From NCBI GenBank assembly GCA_016788425.1, contig JAEURQ010000003.1, positions 341,282-405,281 on the forward strand: 64,000 bases of DNA, in the 5' to 3' direction. A model generated the notes under the pieces. The model did no database searches and was not told the DNA's origin. It saw only the letters and a program-made list of their open reading frames with translations. The position numbers were made by a program, and so were the translations under genes. Shown here in pieces: positions 7,835 to 16,826 of the stretch; position 1 is the stretch's first letter, and each line of letters begins with the position of its first letter. The DNA comes from Chthonomonas sp. Its GTDB lineage: Bacteria; Armatimonadota; Fimbriimonadia; Fimbriimonadales; Fimbriimonadaceae.

Positions 7835-8704
7835 ATGTTCAAGCGCTTTCTTCAGTCCGTTGACCGCCTTCTCGGGCGGGGCGTCATCGATGATGAGCTT
7901 TATGACGAACTGGAGGAAGCGCTACTGACCGCCGACACCAACATCAACATCGCGACGTCGATCCTCGACGAATTGCGGAAGGCCGTTCGCGACGAAAAGA
8001 TCACCGATCCGCTCGCCATGCGCGAGCGCCTCAAGACGGCCATCGCCTCGCGCTTTACGCAGACCGAGGAGGCCCGTTTGGTAGTGGGACCCCGCCCGAC
8101 GGTGTATCTGTTTGTGGGCGTCAACGGCGTCGGCAAGACCACCAGCATCGCCAAGTTGGCGCAACGCCTGACTCGGCAAGGCAAGAAGGTGGTGCTCGCC
8201 GCAGGCGATACGTTCCGGGCGGCGGCGGTGGAGCAACTCAGCATTTGGGCGGAGCGAACCGGCAGCGAGGTGATCAAAGCGCAGCAAGGCGGCGATTCCG
8301 CAGCGGTGATTTTCGACGCGATTCAGGCCGCCAAGGCCCGCGGCGCGGATTACGTTCTCGCCGACACGGCGGGTCGCCAGCACAGCAAAGGCAGCCTCAT
8401 GGAGGAGCTTTCTAAGATCACGCGCGTGCTCGAAAAGGGGTTAGGTCGCCCCGCCGACGAAGTGTTGCTGGTGCTCGATGCGAACACCGGCCAAAACGCG
8501 ATCCGGCAAGCCGAGGAGTTTACAGCGGCAGCGGGCGTCACCGGCTTGGTGCTCACCAAGCTCGACGGCACCGCGCGTGGCGGCGCTCTGCTGGGCATCT
8601 ACGACCAGTTTAAGATTCCGATCAAGCTCATTGGCGTCGGCGAACGCGCCGAGGATCTGCGCGATTTTGTGCCGTCCGAGTTTGCCGCCCAGCTCTTCGA
8701 TTGA
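7835..8704 (+). CDS. ftsY: Signal recognition particle receptor FtsY
   Basis: The 289 residues consist only of the N and G domains. The four-helix N domain occupies about 1-80, and the GTPase has G1 [10 protein letters not shown] (95-104), [16 protein letters not shown] and [10 protein letters not shown]. FtsY docks SRP-ribosome complexes at the membrane for co-translational insertion by SecYEG. The acidic A domain of the E. coli protein is absent, as in many other bacteria. It lies 3 bases downstream of the E1 gene, so it is probably read from the same transcript, an unusual but not impossible partner. Confidence 0.97.
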   Translation: MFKRFLQSVDRLLGRGVIDDELYDELEEALLTADTNINIATSILDELRKAVRDEKITDPLAMRERLKTAIASRFTQTEEARLVVGPRPTVYLFVGVNGVGKTTSIAKLAQRLTRQGKKVVLAAGDTFRAAAVEQLSIWAERTGSEVIKAQQGGDSAAVIFDAIQAAKARGADYVLADTAGRQHSKGSLMEELSKITRVLEKGLGRPADEVLLVLDANTGQNAIRQAEEFTAAAGVTGLVLTKLDGTARGGALLGIYDQFKIPIKLIGVGERAEDLRDFVPSEFAAQLFD

Positions 8705-8758
8705 CGCGATCGCCCGAACCCATCTCTCGCGAGAATCGTTCAAACTCGTAGGACATCC

Positions 8759-10366
8759 ATGATTGCGCTCGCCCTCGCTCTGGTTCAAACCCAAGTTTCT
8801 CCGACGCTTGGTCCGCTGCTTCCGGTTGGCTCGCACGCCGAGTTTCAAAGGGCCGCGATTCAGACTCAGCGACAGCTGAGCGCCGGCGATTTTGCCGGGG
8901 CCGCCAAGACGGTCGCGCTGTTGCCGAGCCCGAGCATCACGCTAGCCGTGGACTGGAAGAATCTCCCCGCCGACACCCGGCCCGCCGGGCAAAAGGCGCT
9001 GGCCGACGCGCTGAAGCATTGCGGCGAGCGATTCCCGGAGGTGAAGTTCAGGACCGTCGCGGCCAAGCCGAATATCCTGATCACCTTTTCGACCGATCTT
9101 GGACGCGACCCCGATAGTCGCGAACCCAAAATTGTCGCTCAGCTGTTCGGCATGGACGCGACCCAACCCCGCCTAGAGACGGTGCTGCGCACCACGCGCT
9201 CCGATAAATCGCCCTTGGATGGCATCTCCATCTACAACGAAGTCTTGTTTGCTGTCGGCACCTATCTTGGCGTGGCCGAAGAGAGTCAAGTTCAGGGCGC
9301 GACGTCGCGGGCGAGCGGATTTAACCAGATTCGTCACCAGTTTTTTGGGCCGGGCCGGAGCGTGGCCAACCGCAACCTCGTGGTCGCCAGCCAATTGCGG
9401 GGTTACGTCGCCAAGCGCACGCGCGTGATACCGGCGGTTCCCGAGCTCGCCATCGAGCCCAAAGTCCAGCAGCTCGGCAACACGATTCAGGGCACGATTG
9501 TTCCGGGGTCCATCACCGTGACGAACAACGGGAATGTCGACTTGCAGATCAACATCGTGCCGGATTGCGGCTGTTTTAAGTTCAGCTACAACAACACCAT
9601 AAAGCCGGGGCAAACCGAGATCGCCCGCTTCACCGCCGACTCCACCGCCTTCGCCGGGAAATTTCGCAAGAAGCTCCTGCTGGTGACCAACGACCCCGAG
9701 CGCCCCGCCGTGACGGTGCCCGTCGAAATGGACATCGAGCCGGTGTATCGCTTCCTTCGGCCTAACGGCGCGCCCGTGGAGCTCGTGCCCGACAACGGCT
9801 TGGTGCAAGATGTTTTCCTGGCATTTGGCAAAGGGAGCCAGTTCAAGATCAAGTCCGTTGAGGTCGCGGGGGCGACGGCCCAGGTGAGCGACCAGGAATG
9901 GCGCGGCTCGATGGCCGACCCCGAGATTGGCGAGCCGATTCGCGAGCGCGAAGGCTACCGCCTTACGTTGCTAATTTCGCCGAGCATCCCCACTGGGCGC
10001 GCTCCGCTCTCGCTGATTGTCGAGACCGACCACCCCACGTTCGGCACGCTCACCTACACTTTTCAAGTTCAAAAAGGGATCGTGGCGTTACCGCAAGCCG
10101 TATTTTTTGGCGAAGTGAGTTTGCCGCGCACGATGCCGTTTACCGTTTCGCGACCCGGCAAGCCGTTCCGAATCAAGAGCATTTCGTCGGACAACAAGGC
10201 TGTCACCGTTCCCGCGGCACCGACGAGCGCGGCCACCGAGTTTGCTTTGAGCGCGAAGATTGTTCCGGGCAAGACGCCGGGCACCGTGAACGGCGTGATC
10301 ACGGTCGTGACCGACGACCCGAAGCAGCCCAAGATTCTCGTGCCATACACGGCGTTCGTCCCATGA
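8759..10366 (+). CDS. Secreted protein with DUF1573-like (ASH/Ig-type) domain
   Basis: The protein has 535 residues with a short hydrophobic leader. About residues 240-330 form a DUF1573-like beta domain: VPGSITVTNNGNVDLQINIV, then PDCGCF, then KPGQTEIARFTADS and LLLVTNDPERPAVTVPVEM. A second, less clear repeat lies near the C-terminus (VVTDDPKQPKILVPYTA). These Ig-like domains occur in extracytoplasmic proteins of unclear role. The stop overlaps the start of the cytochrome gene (ATGA, 10363-10366), so the two products are made together and may act in one envelope complex. Confidence 0.78.
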   Translation: MIALALALVQTQVSPTLGPLLPVGSHAEFQRAAIQTQRQLSAGDFAGAAKTVALLPSPSITLAVDWKNLPADTRPAGQKALADALKHCGERFPEVKFRTVAAKPNILITFSTDLGRDPDSREPKIVAQLFGMDATQPRLETVLRTTRSDKSPLDGISIYNEVLFAVGTYLGVAEESQVQGATSRASGFNQIRHQFFGPGRSVANRNLVVASQLRGYVAKRTRVIPAVPELAIEPKVQQLGNTIQGTIVPGSITVTNNGNVDLQINIVPDCGCFKFSYNNTIKPGQTEIARFTADSTAFAGKFRKKLLLVTNDPERPAVTVPVEMDIEPVYRFLRPNGAPVELVPDNGLVQDVFLAFGKGSQFKIKSVEVAGATAQVSDQEWRGSMADPEIGEPIREREGYRLTLLISPSIPTGRAPLSLIVETDHPTFGTLTYTFQVQKGIVALPQAVFFGEVSLPRTMPFTVSRPGKPFRIKSISSDNKAVTVPAAPTSAATEFALSAKIVPGKTPGTVNGVITVVTDDPKQPKILVPYTAFVP

Positions 10367-11559
10367 AGCTCGGCGTCGTAGTGCTGGGGTTGGCCGCGCT
10401 CGCGGCGGCGCTGGGATGGCGTCCGGCGGCACCTGCGGCCACCGTCATTTGGATCGGCGGCAACACCAGCGGCTACCTCGAACCCTGCGGATGCGTCAAG
10501 CCGATGACCGGCGGCATTCGCCGTAAGGCCACCCTTCTGCGTCAACAGCGCGGGGCCGATGATCTCACCGTCGAGCTTGGGCCGTTCATTAAAGACCCTC
10601 TGCGCCAGAGCCAATTGAAACTTGACGCAATGGCGGAGTTTGGCCGCGCCGCTCAGGTGGACGCAATGGGTTTGATGGCCGGGGACATGAAGCTCGACGG
10701 CCCCGTGCTGGCGGCGGCCAACAGCCTGAGCGGAGGCCGGTTCGTTCAATCGCAAAGCACGGCGGTGACGCAGATTCAAGAAGCGAAGGGCTGGACGATC
10801 GGGGCGATCAGTCCCCGTCTCGGCGATCCGGGGACGGCCTGGACTCAGCTGAGCTCCGCCGCGGGCGAGAACCCAATTCTCGTGATGTTTGATGGCGACC
10901 TGGAAGCGGCCAGCGCGTTCGCGGCCAATCGAACCGGACTCAAGGTGGTCTGCTACCCGAGTAGCTCGCCCGAGGCCAAAAATGTCGGCGGCGTGATGGT
11001 GGTCGGAACCGGTGAGCGCGGCAAGTATGTCGGTCGGCTTGACCTGACTGCGAAGCGCTACAAGTCGTTCGCGCTCGGGCCAGAGTTCGCCGACGATTCC
11101 GCGGTCAGCCGAGTGATGGCGCGCTACCTCGCGCGGGTCAAAGGGGAAAATCTCATCGCGCAGGAGCCGCGCTCGCATGCGGCGGCCTTCGCCGGAAGCA
11201 AAGCCTGCGCGCCCTGCCATACCAAGATTGTTGATCAGTGGACAAAAACCGGTCACGGCAAGGCGTTTGTGACGCTGCAAAAGGAGCAGCACGACTTTGA
11301 TCCGGACTGCGTGAAGTGCCATGTGGTGGGTAAGGACAAAACCACCGGTTTCGTGAGCGTGGCGAAAACGCCGCAATTGCAACACGTCGGCTGCGAAAGT
11401 TGCCACGGTCCGGCGCGCGACCACGCCAAAAAGCCGAAGGTCTACAAGCTCGCCAAGGCCGGCCCGCAAAGTTGCCAGACTTGTCATGTGCCCGACCACA
11501 GCCCCGCGTTCAACTTCGACAGTTACTGGCAGAAAATTAAGCACGGACGCCCGAAATAG
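10363..11559 (+). CDS. Secreted tetraheme cytochrome c with metallophosphatase-like N-terminal domain
   Basis: The protein has 398 residues from ATG 10363, which overlaps the preceding stop. A leader (about 1-26) is followed by a domain opening GNTSGYLEPCGCVKP and GGIRRKATLL, the known start of phosphatase-like domains joined to cytochromes. The C-terminal third (about 275-385) has four CXXCH heme sites: CAPCH, CVKCH, CESCH and CQTCH. The spacing, with HGKAF between, resembles cytochrome c554-type proteins. It should sit in the periplasm or at the surface and carry electrons; donor and acceptor are unknown. A longer open frame starting at 9898 overlaps the preceding gene and is not used. Confidence 0.88.
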   Translation: MKLGVVVLGLAALAAALGWRPAAPAATVIWIGGNTSGYLEPCGCVKPMTGGIRRKATLLRQQRGADDLTVELGPFIKDPLRQSQLKLDAMAEFGRAAQVDAMGLMAGDMKLDGPVLAAANSLSGGRFVQSQSTAVTQIQEAKGWTIGAISPRLGDPGTAWTQLSSAAGENPILVMFDGDLEAASAFAANRTGLKVVCYPSSSPEAKNVGGVMVVGTGERGKYVGRLDLTAKRYKSFALGPEFADDSAVSRVMARYLARVKGENLIAQEPRSHAAAFAGSKACAPCHTKIVDQWTKTGHGKAFVTLQKEQHDFDPDCVKCHVVGKDKTTGFVSVAKTPQLQHVGCESCHGPARDHAKKPKVYKLAKAGPQSCQTCHVPDHSPAFNFDSYWQKIKHGRPK

Positions 11560-11572
11560 GTTATAAAACGCT

Positions 11573-12529
11573 ATGCGATTTGCATTGAGTTGTGTTGTTC
11601 TGGCGGCGGCCGTGGTGAGCCAAGCCAGCTTCGAATTAGGGATGGCCCTGCGCGCCACCGAGGTCTATCGGTTCGACGCCGAACGCATGATTCCGCTCGG
11701 TAGCTTCGGCGCCGGCCGACTCATCGGCGCTCGCGCAATGACGACCAACCCGGTTCTGGGCGAAGCCTACGTGTTGCATGGCTCGGGCAAGGGTATCGCG
11801 GTTTTCGATTACAACACGGGCGAGTATAAGCGCGGCATTTCGCTGGGCTCGAGCTCGGGCTATACCCACATTTCCATCGCTGCGAATGGCAACCTTTTGG
11901 TCTCCGGTGCCTACGGATCGACCAGCGAGTTCGCCGAGTATTCGGCCACCGGCGGCGGTCTCCAAACTTTTCGGACCTTGACCACTGGTTACGTCGGGAT
12001 CGACTTTATCAAGATGCCGAACAACTACTTTTATGGTCTGGCTCGACGCCCGGTCTCCACCAGTTGGGAGTACATTCTGCAAACCTATAACGGCACCGCC
12101 TTGACGGCGACAACTGTACTGGGTACGACCTCAAGCACCGATGAATATAAGGGTCTTATCTCATCCGGATCACGATTCAACATCACCCGAAACACCAATG
12201 TGCCATCGGTGTTCTATACGGCGCTTGCGGGTGGGGGATTCTCAACCGGTGTCAACTGGAGCTATGTGTTTAGCACGGGTCCGATTGTGGCTAACGCGTT
12301 TGGGCACGGCGACCTGATCTACTCCATGCGTAATATCTCGTTCTCCACCCCGAATCGGTACGAATTGCAGCCGTGGGACCCCTCGATCATGAGCTTCGTA
12401 CCGGCGACTTACTTGAACGGCATGCCCGAGGATTTTGTGGACTTCGTCACCGTGATCGCGCCGGAACCCAGTTCCATGGTCGCGGTGATGGCGGGCGCAT
12501 TCTTGCTATTGCGACGTCGTCGGAACTAG
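11573..12529 (+). CDS. PEP-CTERM sorting-domain protein
   Basis: The protein has 318 residues: a signal peptide (1-18), a beta-rich body, and the C-terminal tripartite signal APEPSS - hydrophobic span - LLRRRRN. PEP-CTERM tails are cut by exosortase EpsH-type enzymes and mark proteins for the outer surface or exopolysaccharide matrix. The body contains repeated short strands (for example GKGIAVFDYNTGEY) that suggest a beta-propeller, but this is inference. It follows the cytochrome gene by 13 bases. Confidence 0.88.
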   Translation: MRFALSCVVLAAAVVSQASFELGMALRATEVYRFDAERMIPLGSFGAGRLIGARAMTTNPVLGEAYVLHGSGKGIAVFDYNTGEYKRGISLGSSSGYTHISIAANGNLLVSGAYGSTSEFAEYSATGGGLQTFRTLTTGYVGIDFIKMPNNYFYGLARRPVSTSWEYILQTYNGTALTATTVLGTTSSTDEYKGLISSGSRFNITRNTNVPSVFYTALAGGGFSTGVNWSYVFSTGPIVANAFGHGDLIYSMRNISFSTPNRYELQPWDPSIMSFVPATYLNGMPEDFVDFVTVIAPEPSSMVAVMAGAFLLLRRRRN

Positions 12530-12583
12530 GTCGGGCGACCTAGCGGGAACGAAATTCGTAGTGGTGGTGTAGGAAACAACATC

Positions 12584-13723
12584 ATGAAGAATGCTCTTTT
12601 GATTCTCGCGGGAATCGCTGTAATCAGCGGCACGACCATCGGCCTGTACAAGACGCTTGAAGGTCGCAACACCAAGGCGACGGAATGGCGCATGGTGGAG
12701 TCGCAGCCGGCCCGATTGGTGAGCGAAGAGACGCTCGGCGGCACGAGTGGCGCGCCGGATTTTCGTTCCGCGAGTCGCAAGATTTTGCAAAGCGTCGTGA
12801 GCATTGACGCCATGGGCTACGCCGAAACTTGGTTCGGCGACCGCGTTCAGCAAGGCGGCCAAGGCTCGGGTGTGGTGGTCAGCGGCAAGGGCTACATCGT
12901 CACCAACAACCACGTGGTGCGGCCCAACAAGCAAGATGTGGCCAGCGAGATTCAGGTGCACACTCCGGATGGCAAAACCTACCCGGCCAAGGTCATCGGC
13001 ACCGATCCGCGCAGCGATTTGGCGGTGCTGAAGATTGAGGCGCCGAACCTGGTTCCCGCGAGTGTCGGCGATGCCAAAGCCTTAGAAGTTGGGCAATGGG
13101 TCATCGCCGCCGGGAACCCGTTGGGGTTTGAAAACACCATTAGCGTGGGCGTGGTGAGTTCGCTGGGTCGGGCTCTGCCGACCGAAGGCAGCGACCTCGT
13201 CGGCGCGATCCAGACCGATGCCGCGATCAACCCGGGTAACTCGGGCGGCGCGCTCATTGACGCGAACGGCAACCTGATCGGGATCAATACCGCGATCGCC
13301 TCGCCGAGTGGTGGCAGCGTGGGGATTGGGTTCGCGATTCCCGCCGACCGCGTAAAGCGTGTGGTTGACGACATTATTGAGTTTGGTCGCGCGAAGTACG
13401 GTCAGCTCGGTGTAGTCGTGGTCAATCGCCCGGGCTTGCTGGCTCGACCGGGAATCCGCGAGCGCATTCAGCAGATGGTGGGCGCCCAGCCGCCGAGCGA
13501 AGGCATTGTCCTGCAGGATGTTGCGGCCAACAGCCCCGCGGCCAAGGCGGGCATGAAGGACCTGACGATCCTGCTTGAACTCGAAGGCAAAAAGATGGTG
13601 GATCCGATTGACTACAACAAGATCATGGCGGACAAAAAGCCGGGCGACAAGGTGAGCCTGAAGTTTTGGACCGCTGCCGGCACGCAAACCGCGACGGTGA
13701 CGCTGGCCGACCTCGGACGCTAA
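12584..13723 (+). CDS. HtrA/DegP-like serine protease (S1C) with PDZ domain
   Basis: The 379 residues have an N-terminal membrane anchor (about 4-22), a trypsin-like domain with the triad H110 (TNNHVV), D145 (SDLAVLK) and S220 (PGNSGG), and one PDZ domain (about 285-375, with GIVLQDVAANSPAAKAGM). It should act in the periplasm to degrade or refold damaged envelope proteins. AGGAA lies 14 bases before the ATG. The gene ends just before a strong terminator, so it closes the block that starts near 8759. Confidence 0.95.
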   Translation: MKNALLILAGIAVISGTTIGLYKTLEGRNTKATEWRMVESQPARLVSEETLGGTSGAPDFRSASRKILQSVVSIDAMGYAETWFGDRVQQGGQGSGVVVSGKGYIVTNNHVVRPNKQDVASEIQVHTPDGKTYPAKVIGTDPRSDLAVLKIEAPNLVPASVGDAKALEVGQWVIAAGNPLGFENTISVGVVSSLGRALPTEGSDLVGAIQTDAAINPGNSGGALIDANGNLIGINTAIASPSGGSVGIGFAIPADRVKRVVDDIIEFGRAKYGQLGVVVVNRPGLLARPGIRERIQQMVGAQPPSEGIVLQDVAANSPAAKAGMKDLTILLELEGKKMVDPIDYNKIMADKKPGDKVSLKFWTAAGTQTATVTLADLGR

Positions 13724-13738
13724 CACTCGCCCCTCTCG

Positions 13739-13770
13739 CCTGCCGGGTTCGCATGAACCCGGCAGGTTTT
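13739..13770 (+). terminator. Rho-independent terminator after the HtrA-like gene
   Basis: A perfect 12-bp stem (13739-13750 with 13755-13766) around loop GCAT is followed directly by TTTT and a further T-rich stretch. It lies 16 bases after the protease stop. Confidence 0.93.
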
Positions 13771-13818
13771 CTGTTGCCCGATTGTGGGTGGCACGGAAGT
13801 TGCGCAGTAAGGAATCCG

Positions 13819-14439
13819 ATGAAGCGCACTCTCTGCTTGGTCGGCGTAATGGCTACCGCGACGGTTTTTGCTCAGGTGAGCCCAACCGCCCAGGGATTCC
13901 TTATTCGAACGTCGGTGCCTAGCGGCAAGACCTTGCAATATGAGCTGAACGTGGCCGACCAACTGGCCGGGGCTCCGGCATTCCCCACGCGCAGCGTGGT
14001 GCAGGTGCGCGCCAAAACCGCCAGCCAACTTGAGGTTGCGTTAGGCTTGCAAAAGCCCCGCTTGGTGGCTGCTTCGTCAACCCAAATCTTGCCGTGGGTC
14101 AATGGCACCATTCCGTTCGGCGCGATCCAATTTTCGCCCAAAGCCGTGCGAAGCGGAGGCACGTGGACTCACGCGGCGACTTACCCGGGCTTGTCATCGG
14201 GCGCAAAACTCACGTGGACCCTCGTCCGAGTGGCGAGCGGCTCCGCCGAGCTCCGCTGCGAGCTGATGGGCGAGGGAACACGCGCTTCGGTGGTGGGTCG
14301 CGGGACGCTGGTTCTGGATTCCGCCAACGGACTGATGCGCAGTTGGAAATGGGATGAGCAACTGACGACCTACGCCTCGACCAACACCTACAACGGCGTG
14401 ATCAATCGGCGGCGGGTTTCGCTGGTTCGCAAGAGCTAA
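13819..14439 (+). CDS. Small secreted protein of unknown function
   Basis: The 206 residues begin with a clear signal peptide (MKRTLCLVGVMATATVFAQ). The ATG at 13819 has GGAA just upstream; an in-frame upstream extension runs through the terminator and is not real. The body looks all-beta, with WTHAATYPGLSSGAKLTWTLVRV and GTLVLDSANGLMRSWKWDEQLT. It resembles in layout the three secreted paralogues at 41.1-43.2 kb (a beta protein with a short 'marker' strand near the end), but I see no convincing identity. The stop shares CTAA with the converging gene. Confidence 0.72.
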   Translation: MKRTLCLVGVMATATVFAQVSPTAQGFLIRTSVPSGKTLQYELNVADQLAGAPAFPTRSVVQVRAKTASQLEVALGLQKPRLVAASSTQILPWVNGTIPFGAIQFSPKAVRSGGTWTHAATYPGLSSGAKLTWTLVRVASGSAELRCELMGEGTRASVVGRGTLVLDSANGLMRSWKWDEQLTTYASTNTYNGVINRRRVSLVRKS

Positions 14440-15185
14440 CGCGGACGTTCGACGAGGGCAACGCCATCGGCCAGGGCTCCGAGTTCTTGCACGATTCCGT
14501 TGATCGCCGCATCCAAAAGGATCCTGCCTTTGTCGGCGGTGGCGAGGGTCGCGTAACCCAACGACCCGCCTTCGGTCTGCTGGTCGAACATCCAGATCAT
14601 GCCTCGCACCGGCGGATCGCAATAGAAACCATCATCCACCAAGTTTTCCGTGCGCACGAGTTCGGGATGGATGTGCATCATCATGCTGGTCTCGGCCTCG
14701 CAGGCGTGCTTGATCTCCTTTAGCGGTCCTGAAAGCGTTTGCGCAACTGCGTCGGCGGCAAACGCGAAGTAGCCGCTGTGGCCCACTTGCAGGTCGGGAT
14801 TGGCTTCCTTGAGTCCTCTTAGCGCAAGTCCGTTCAGTTCGGTGTTGCCGCCGTGTCCGTTGAGCACATAGAACTTGTAAAACCCGTGTTGCGTAAGCGC
14901 TTGCACAAGGCTGGCGATGTGGTCCATGTAGGCGTGCGGCGTGGCCGAGAGGCTGCCCGCGAACGCCAGGTGGTGGCCGCTCGCGCCAAGCCAAAGAGTG
15001 GGCGTGATGAGGAGTTTTTCGGGAAGTTTGGCTTCCACCGCGCGGGCGACGTGTGTGACCAAGAGCGAGTCGGTGAAGAGCGGCAAGTGCGGCCCATGCT
15101 GCTCCAGCGAGCCGGTGGGAATGACGACCACCAAGTTGCGGTCGAGCGCGGCGACCTCGCCGCTGGTCATCGTTTCCAGGATCAT
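14436..15185 (-). CDS. Creatininase family amidohydrolase
   Basis: The 249 residues match the creatininase/MftE fold: the block GSLEQHGPHLPLFTDSLL gives metal ligands E28, H30 and D39, followed by NGHGGN (H111) and an E in CEAETSMMMHIHPEL. Members open cyclic or peptide-like amides with two divalent metals (creatininase, FAPy-deformylase, the mycofactocin peptidase MftE). No mycofactocin genes are visible here, so the substrate is open. It is the last gene of the minus-strand run from 19.7 kb only if transcription passes the M48 gene. Confidence 0.9.
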   Translation of the reverse strand: MILETMTSGEVAALDRNLVVVIPTGSLEQHGPHLPLFTDSLLVTHVARAVEAKLPEKLLITPTLWLGASGHHLAFAGSLSATPHAYMDHIASLVQALTQHGFYKFYVLNGHGGNTELNGLALRGLKEANPDLQVGHSGYFAFAADAVAQTLSGPLKEIKHACEAETSMMMHIHPELVRTENLVDDGFYCDPPVRGMIWMFDQQTEGGSLGYATLATADKGRILLDAAINGIVQELGALADGVALVERPR

Positions 15186-15201
15186 GCCCTGATTATGACG
15201 C

Positions 15202-16422
15202 TCAGTTGGCGTCCCAAACGCGGTAATTCAATTCGAAGACCGCGCGCTTCATGCCATCCATGATCTGCGTGGTCGCGTCCTCCACGTTTTTCCCGACGAT
15301 TTTGGCGTCGGCTTCGGTCAGGCTAAAGAGCCGTTGGCCGCGGCCCAGCAATTGGCCCCGGTCGAGTCTGAGATCGAAGAGTCGCGGCACGGTATCCATG
15401 AACGTATTCACTCGGCGGCGAATGCCTTCGATGCGCGCGGGGTCGTTAGCGAGCTTCCCGATGACCACTTGAGCGAATTTCAGGCTTACAGTGCCGTCAT
15501 CATTTGGATAACTTTCCAGACTTAGGGTTGTACTTACCTGGCTTCGGCTCATCGCGATACCGGCTTCTTCCAGGTCTGCGACAAGATCGTTGGCTCGTTC
15601 GCGTGAGGGCGGGTGAGTGCGGTAAATGCCCCAGTCCATGCGACTGCTTTTTCGCTCGCGGAAGGCCAGCCGCTCCATAAACGTGAGAATGCCCAGCGGT
15701 TTGTAGGGGCTGCGCAGCATGTATTGAAGGCCGCCGAAATCAGCTGACTTTTCGGCTTGGACGCTCCAGCCGCTGCCCATAGCCTGGTTATAAAGTTGAC
15801 CCGCCGCCACGCCGCTGGTGCCGCTTTCGCCGCCCAACAGCAGGCTCAAAAGAATCAGCGGAAAGGTGATCGCGCCGAGCTTCTCTTGCTCGCGCTGCAA
15901 CGTCGCGATATGCCGAAACGAAGCGTGAGCGATTTCGTGGGCGATGACGCCCGCGAGTTCATCGTCTGATTCGGCGAAATCAATCAGCCCTTCAAAAACG
16001 AAAATGTGCCCGCCGGGAAGGCTGAAGGCGTTGACCTCTTTGCCCTCGACCACATAGAAGTGGTACTGAAATGGGTTCAGGCGCTTGTCGCCCCAGGTGA
16101 CCTGGACCGCCTCGGCGTTTGCGATTTCCGCGAGGCGGTTGCCGATTCGCTGGACGCGCTCGAGCAGCCCGGCTCGCTTGGTGGGCTTCAGCTCCTTGAG
16201 CGCTTCGGCGGCGTACTTCGCGCCAAGTTCGGCGTCCTTTTTCAGGTCGTTCCGGTGACGCTCGGCATCCTTATCGGCCTTGGTCGGTTGGACCTTGTCG
16301 TCGGTGAGGAACGCCGGAATACCGGTCACAAACTCGGGAAGTTGGCCACAAGCGCACGCGCTCGCCGATGCCGTCAAGGAAACTTGAGCGGCCACCAGGG
16401 CGAGGAGGGCGATTTTGCGCAT
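15202..16422 (-). CDS. M48 family metalloprotease, secreted
   Basis: The 406 residues from ATG 16422 start with a signal peptide (MRKIALLALVAAQVSLTASASA) that has a Cys-rich end. HEXXH is HEIAH (H162, E163, H166), with the third ligand likely the Glu in QAEKSAD. This places it with BepA/LoiP-type periplasmic M48 proteases that process or degrade outer-membrane proteins. The open frame extends upstream to 16755, but that part overlaps the cupin gene and has no protease sequence. No strong Shine-Dalgarno site precedes the start. Confidence 0.9.
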   Translation of the reverse strand: MRKIALLALVAAQVSLTASASACACGQLPEFVTGIPAFLTDDKVQPTKADKDAERHRNDLKKDAELGAKYAAEALKELKPTKRAGLLERVQRIGNRLAEIANAEAVQVTWGDKRLNPFQYHFYVVEGKEVNAFSLPGGHIFVFEGLIDFAESDDELAGVIAHEIAHASFRHIATLQREQEKLGAITFPLILLSLLLGGESGTSGVAAGQLYNQAMGSGWSVQAEKSADFGGLQYMLRSPYKPLGILTFMERLAFRERKSSRMDWGIYRTHPPSRERANDLVADLEEAGIAMSRSQVSTTLSLESYPNDDGTVSLKFAQVVIGKLANDPARIEGIRRRVNTFMDTVPRLFDLRLDRGQLLGRGQRLFSLTEADAKIVGKNVEDATTQIMDGMKRAVFELNYRVWDAN

Positions 16423-16430
16423 GTCGGAGG

Positions 16431-16826
16431 TTAAGACGTTCGGTCGTTCGGATCGTTCCCTAGCAACTCGGGACGGTCCCGATGGCGGTCGACGATGCAG
16501 AGAATGCCGAGGGCGTGCTCGCCCGCCCGAAACTGGTGCGGTTGGCCCGGCATGACATGAATTACGTCCCGCGGGCCGATTTGGTGCCAGGTATTGTCGA
16601 GACGGACCTCGCCCGCGCCGTCCAGAACCACCACGCAATGCTCGTGCTGGTGCCGTTCGAAGCTGGAATAACCGCCCGCGTCGAGCCGAAAGTAGCGCGT
16701 CTCGAATCCCGATTCTGGGGAATTGAACAGCACCTCGCGGGTGACATTCATCCACGTGCCGGGCTCGTTTTTGTACTCGTCGGTCGGCACTCCCTCCCAG
16801 CCGCGTTCTTCGGCTCGCTTGATCAC
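16431..16826 (-). CDS. Cupin-domain protein
   Basis: The 131 residues include the cupin metal motifs: SSFERHQHEHCVVVLDGAGEV (first histidines) and DVIHVMPGQPHQFRA (last histidine). Cupins range from dioxygenases and isomerases to sugar-binding regulators, so activity is not assigned. It overlaps the dehydrogenase gene upstream by 4 bases (start at 16826 in the other's stop), so the two likely act on one substrate. Confidence 0.88.
   Translation of the reverse strand: MIKRAEERGWEGVPTDEYKNEPGTWMNVTREVLFNSPESGFETRYFRLDAGGYSSFERHQHEHCVVVLDGAGEVRLDNTWHQIGPRDVIHVMPGQPHQFRAGEHALGILCIVDRHRDRPELLGNDPNDRTS

Noticed and set aside
9898-10362. In-frame N-terminal extension of the tetraheme cytochrome gene
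   Set aside because: It overlaps the DUF1573 coding region in another frame. The signal peptide begins at ATG 10363, which overlaps the preceding stop in the standard ATGA form.
16423-16755. Upstream extension of the M48 protease gene
   Set aside because: It runs through the cupin gene out of frame, and the signal peptide begins exactly at ATG 16422.
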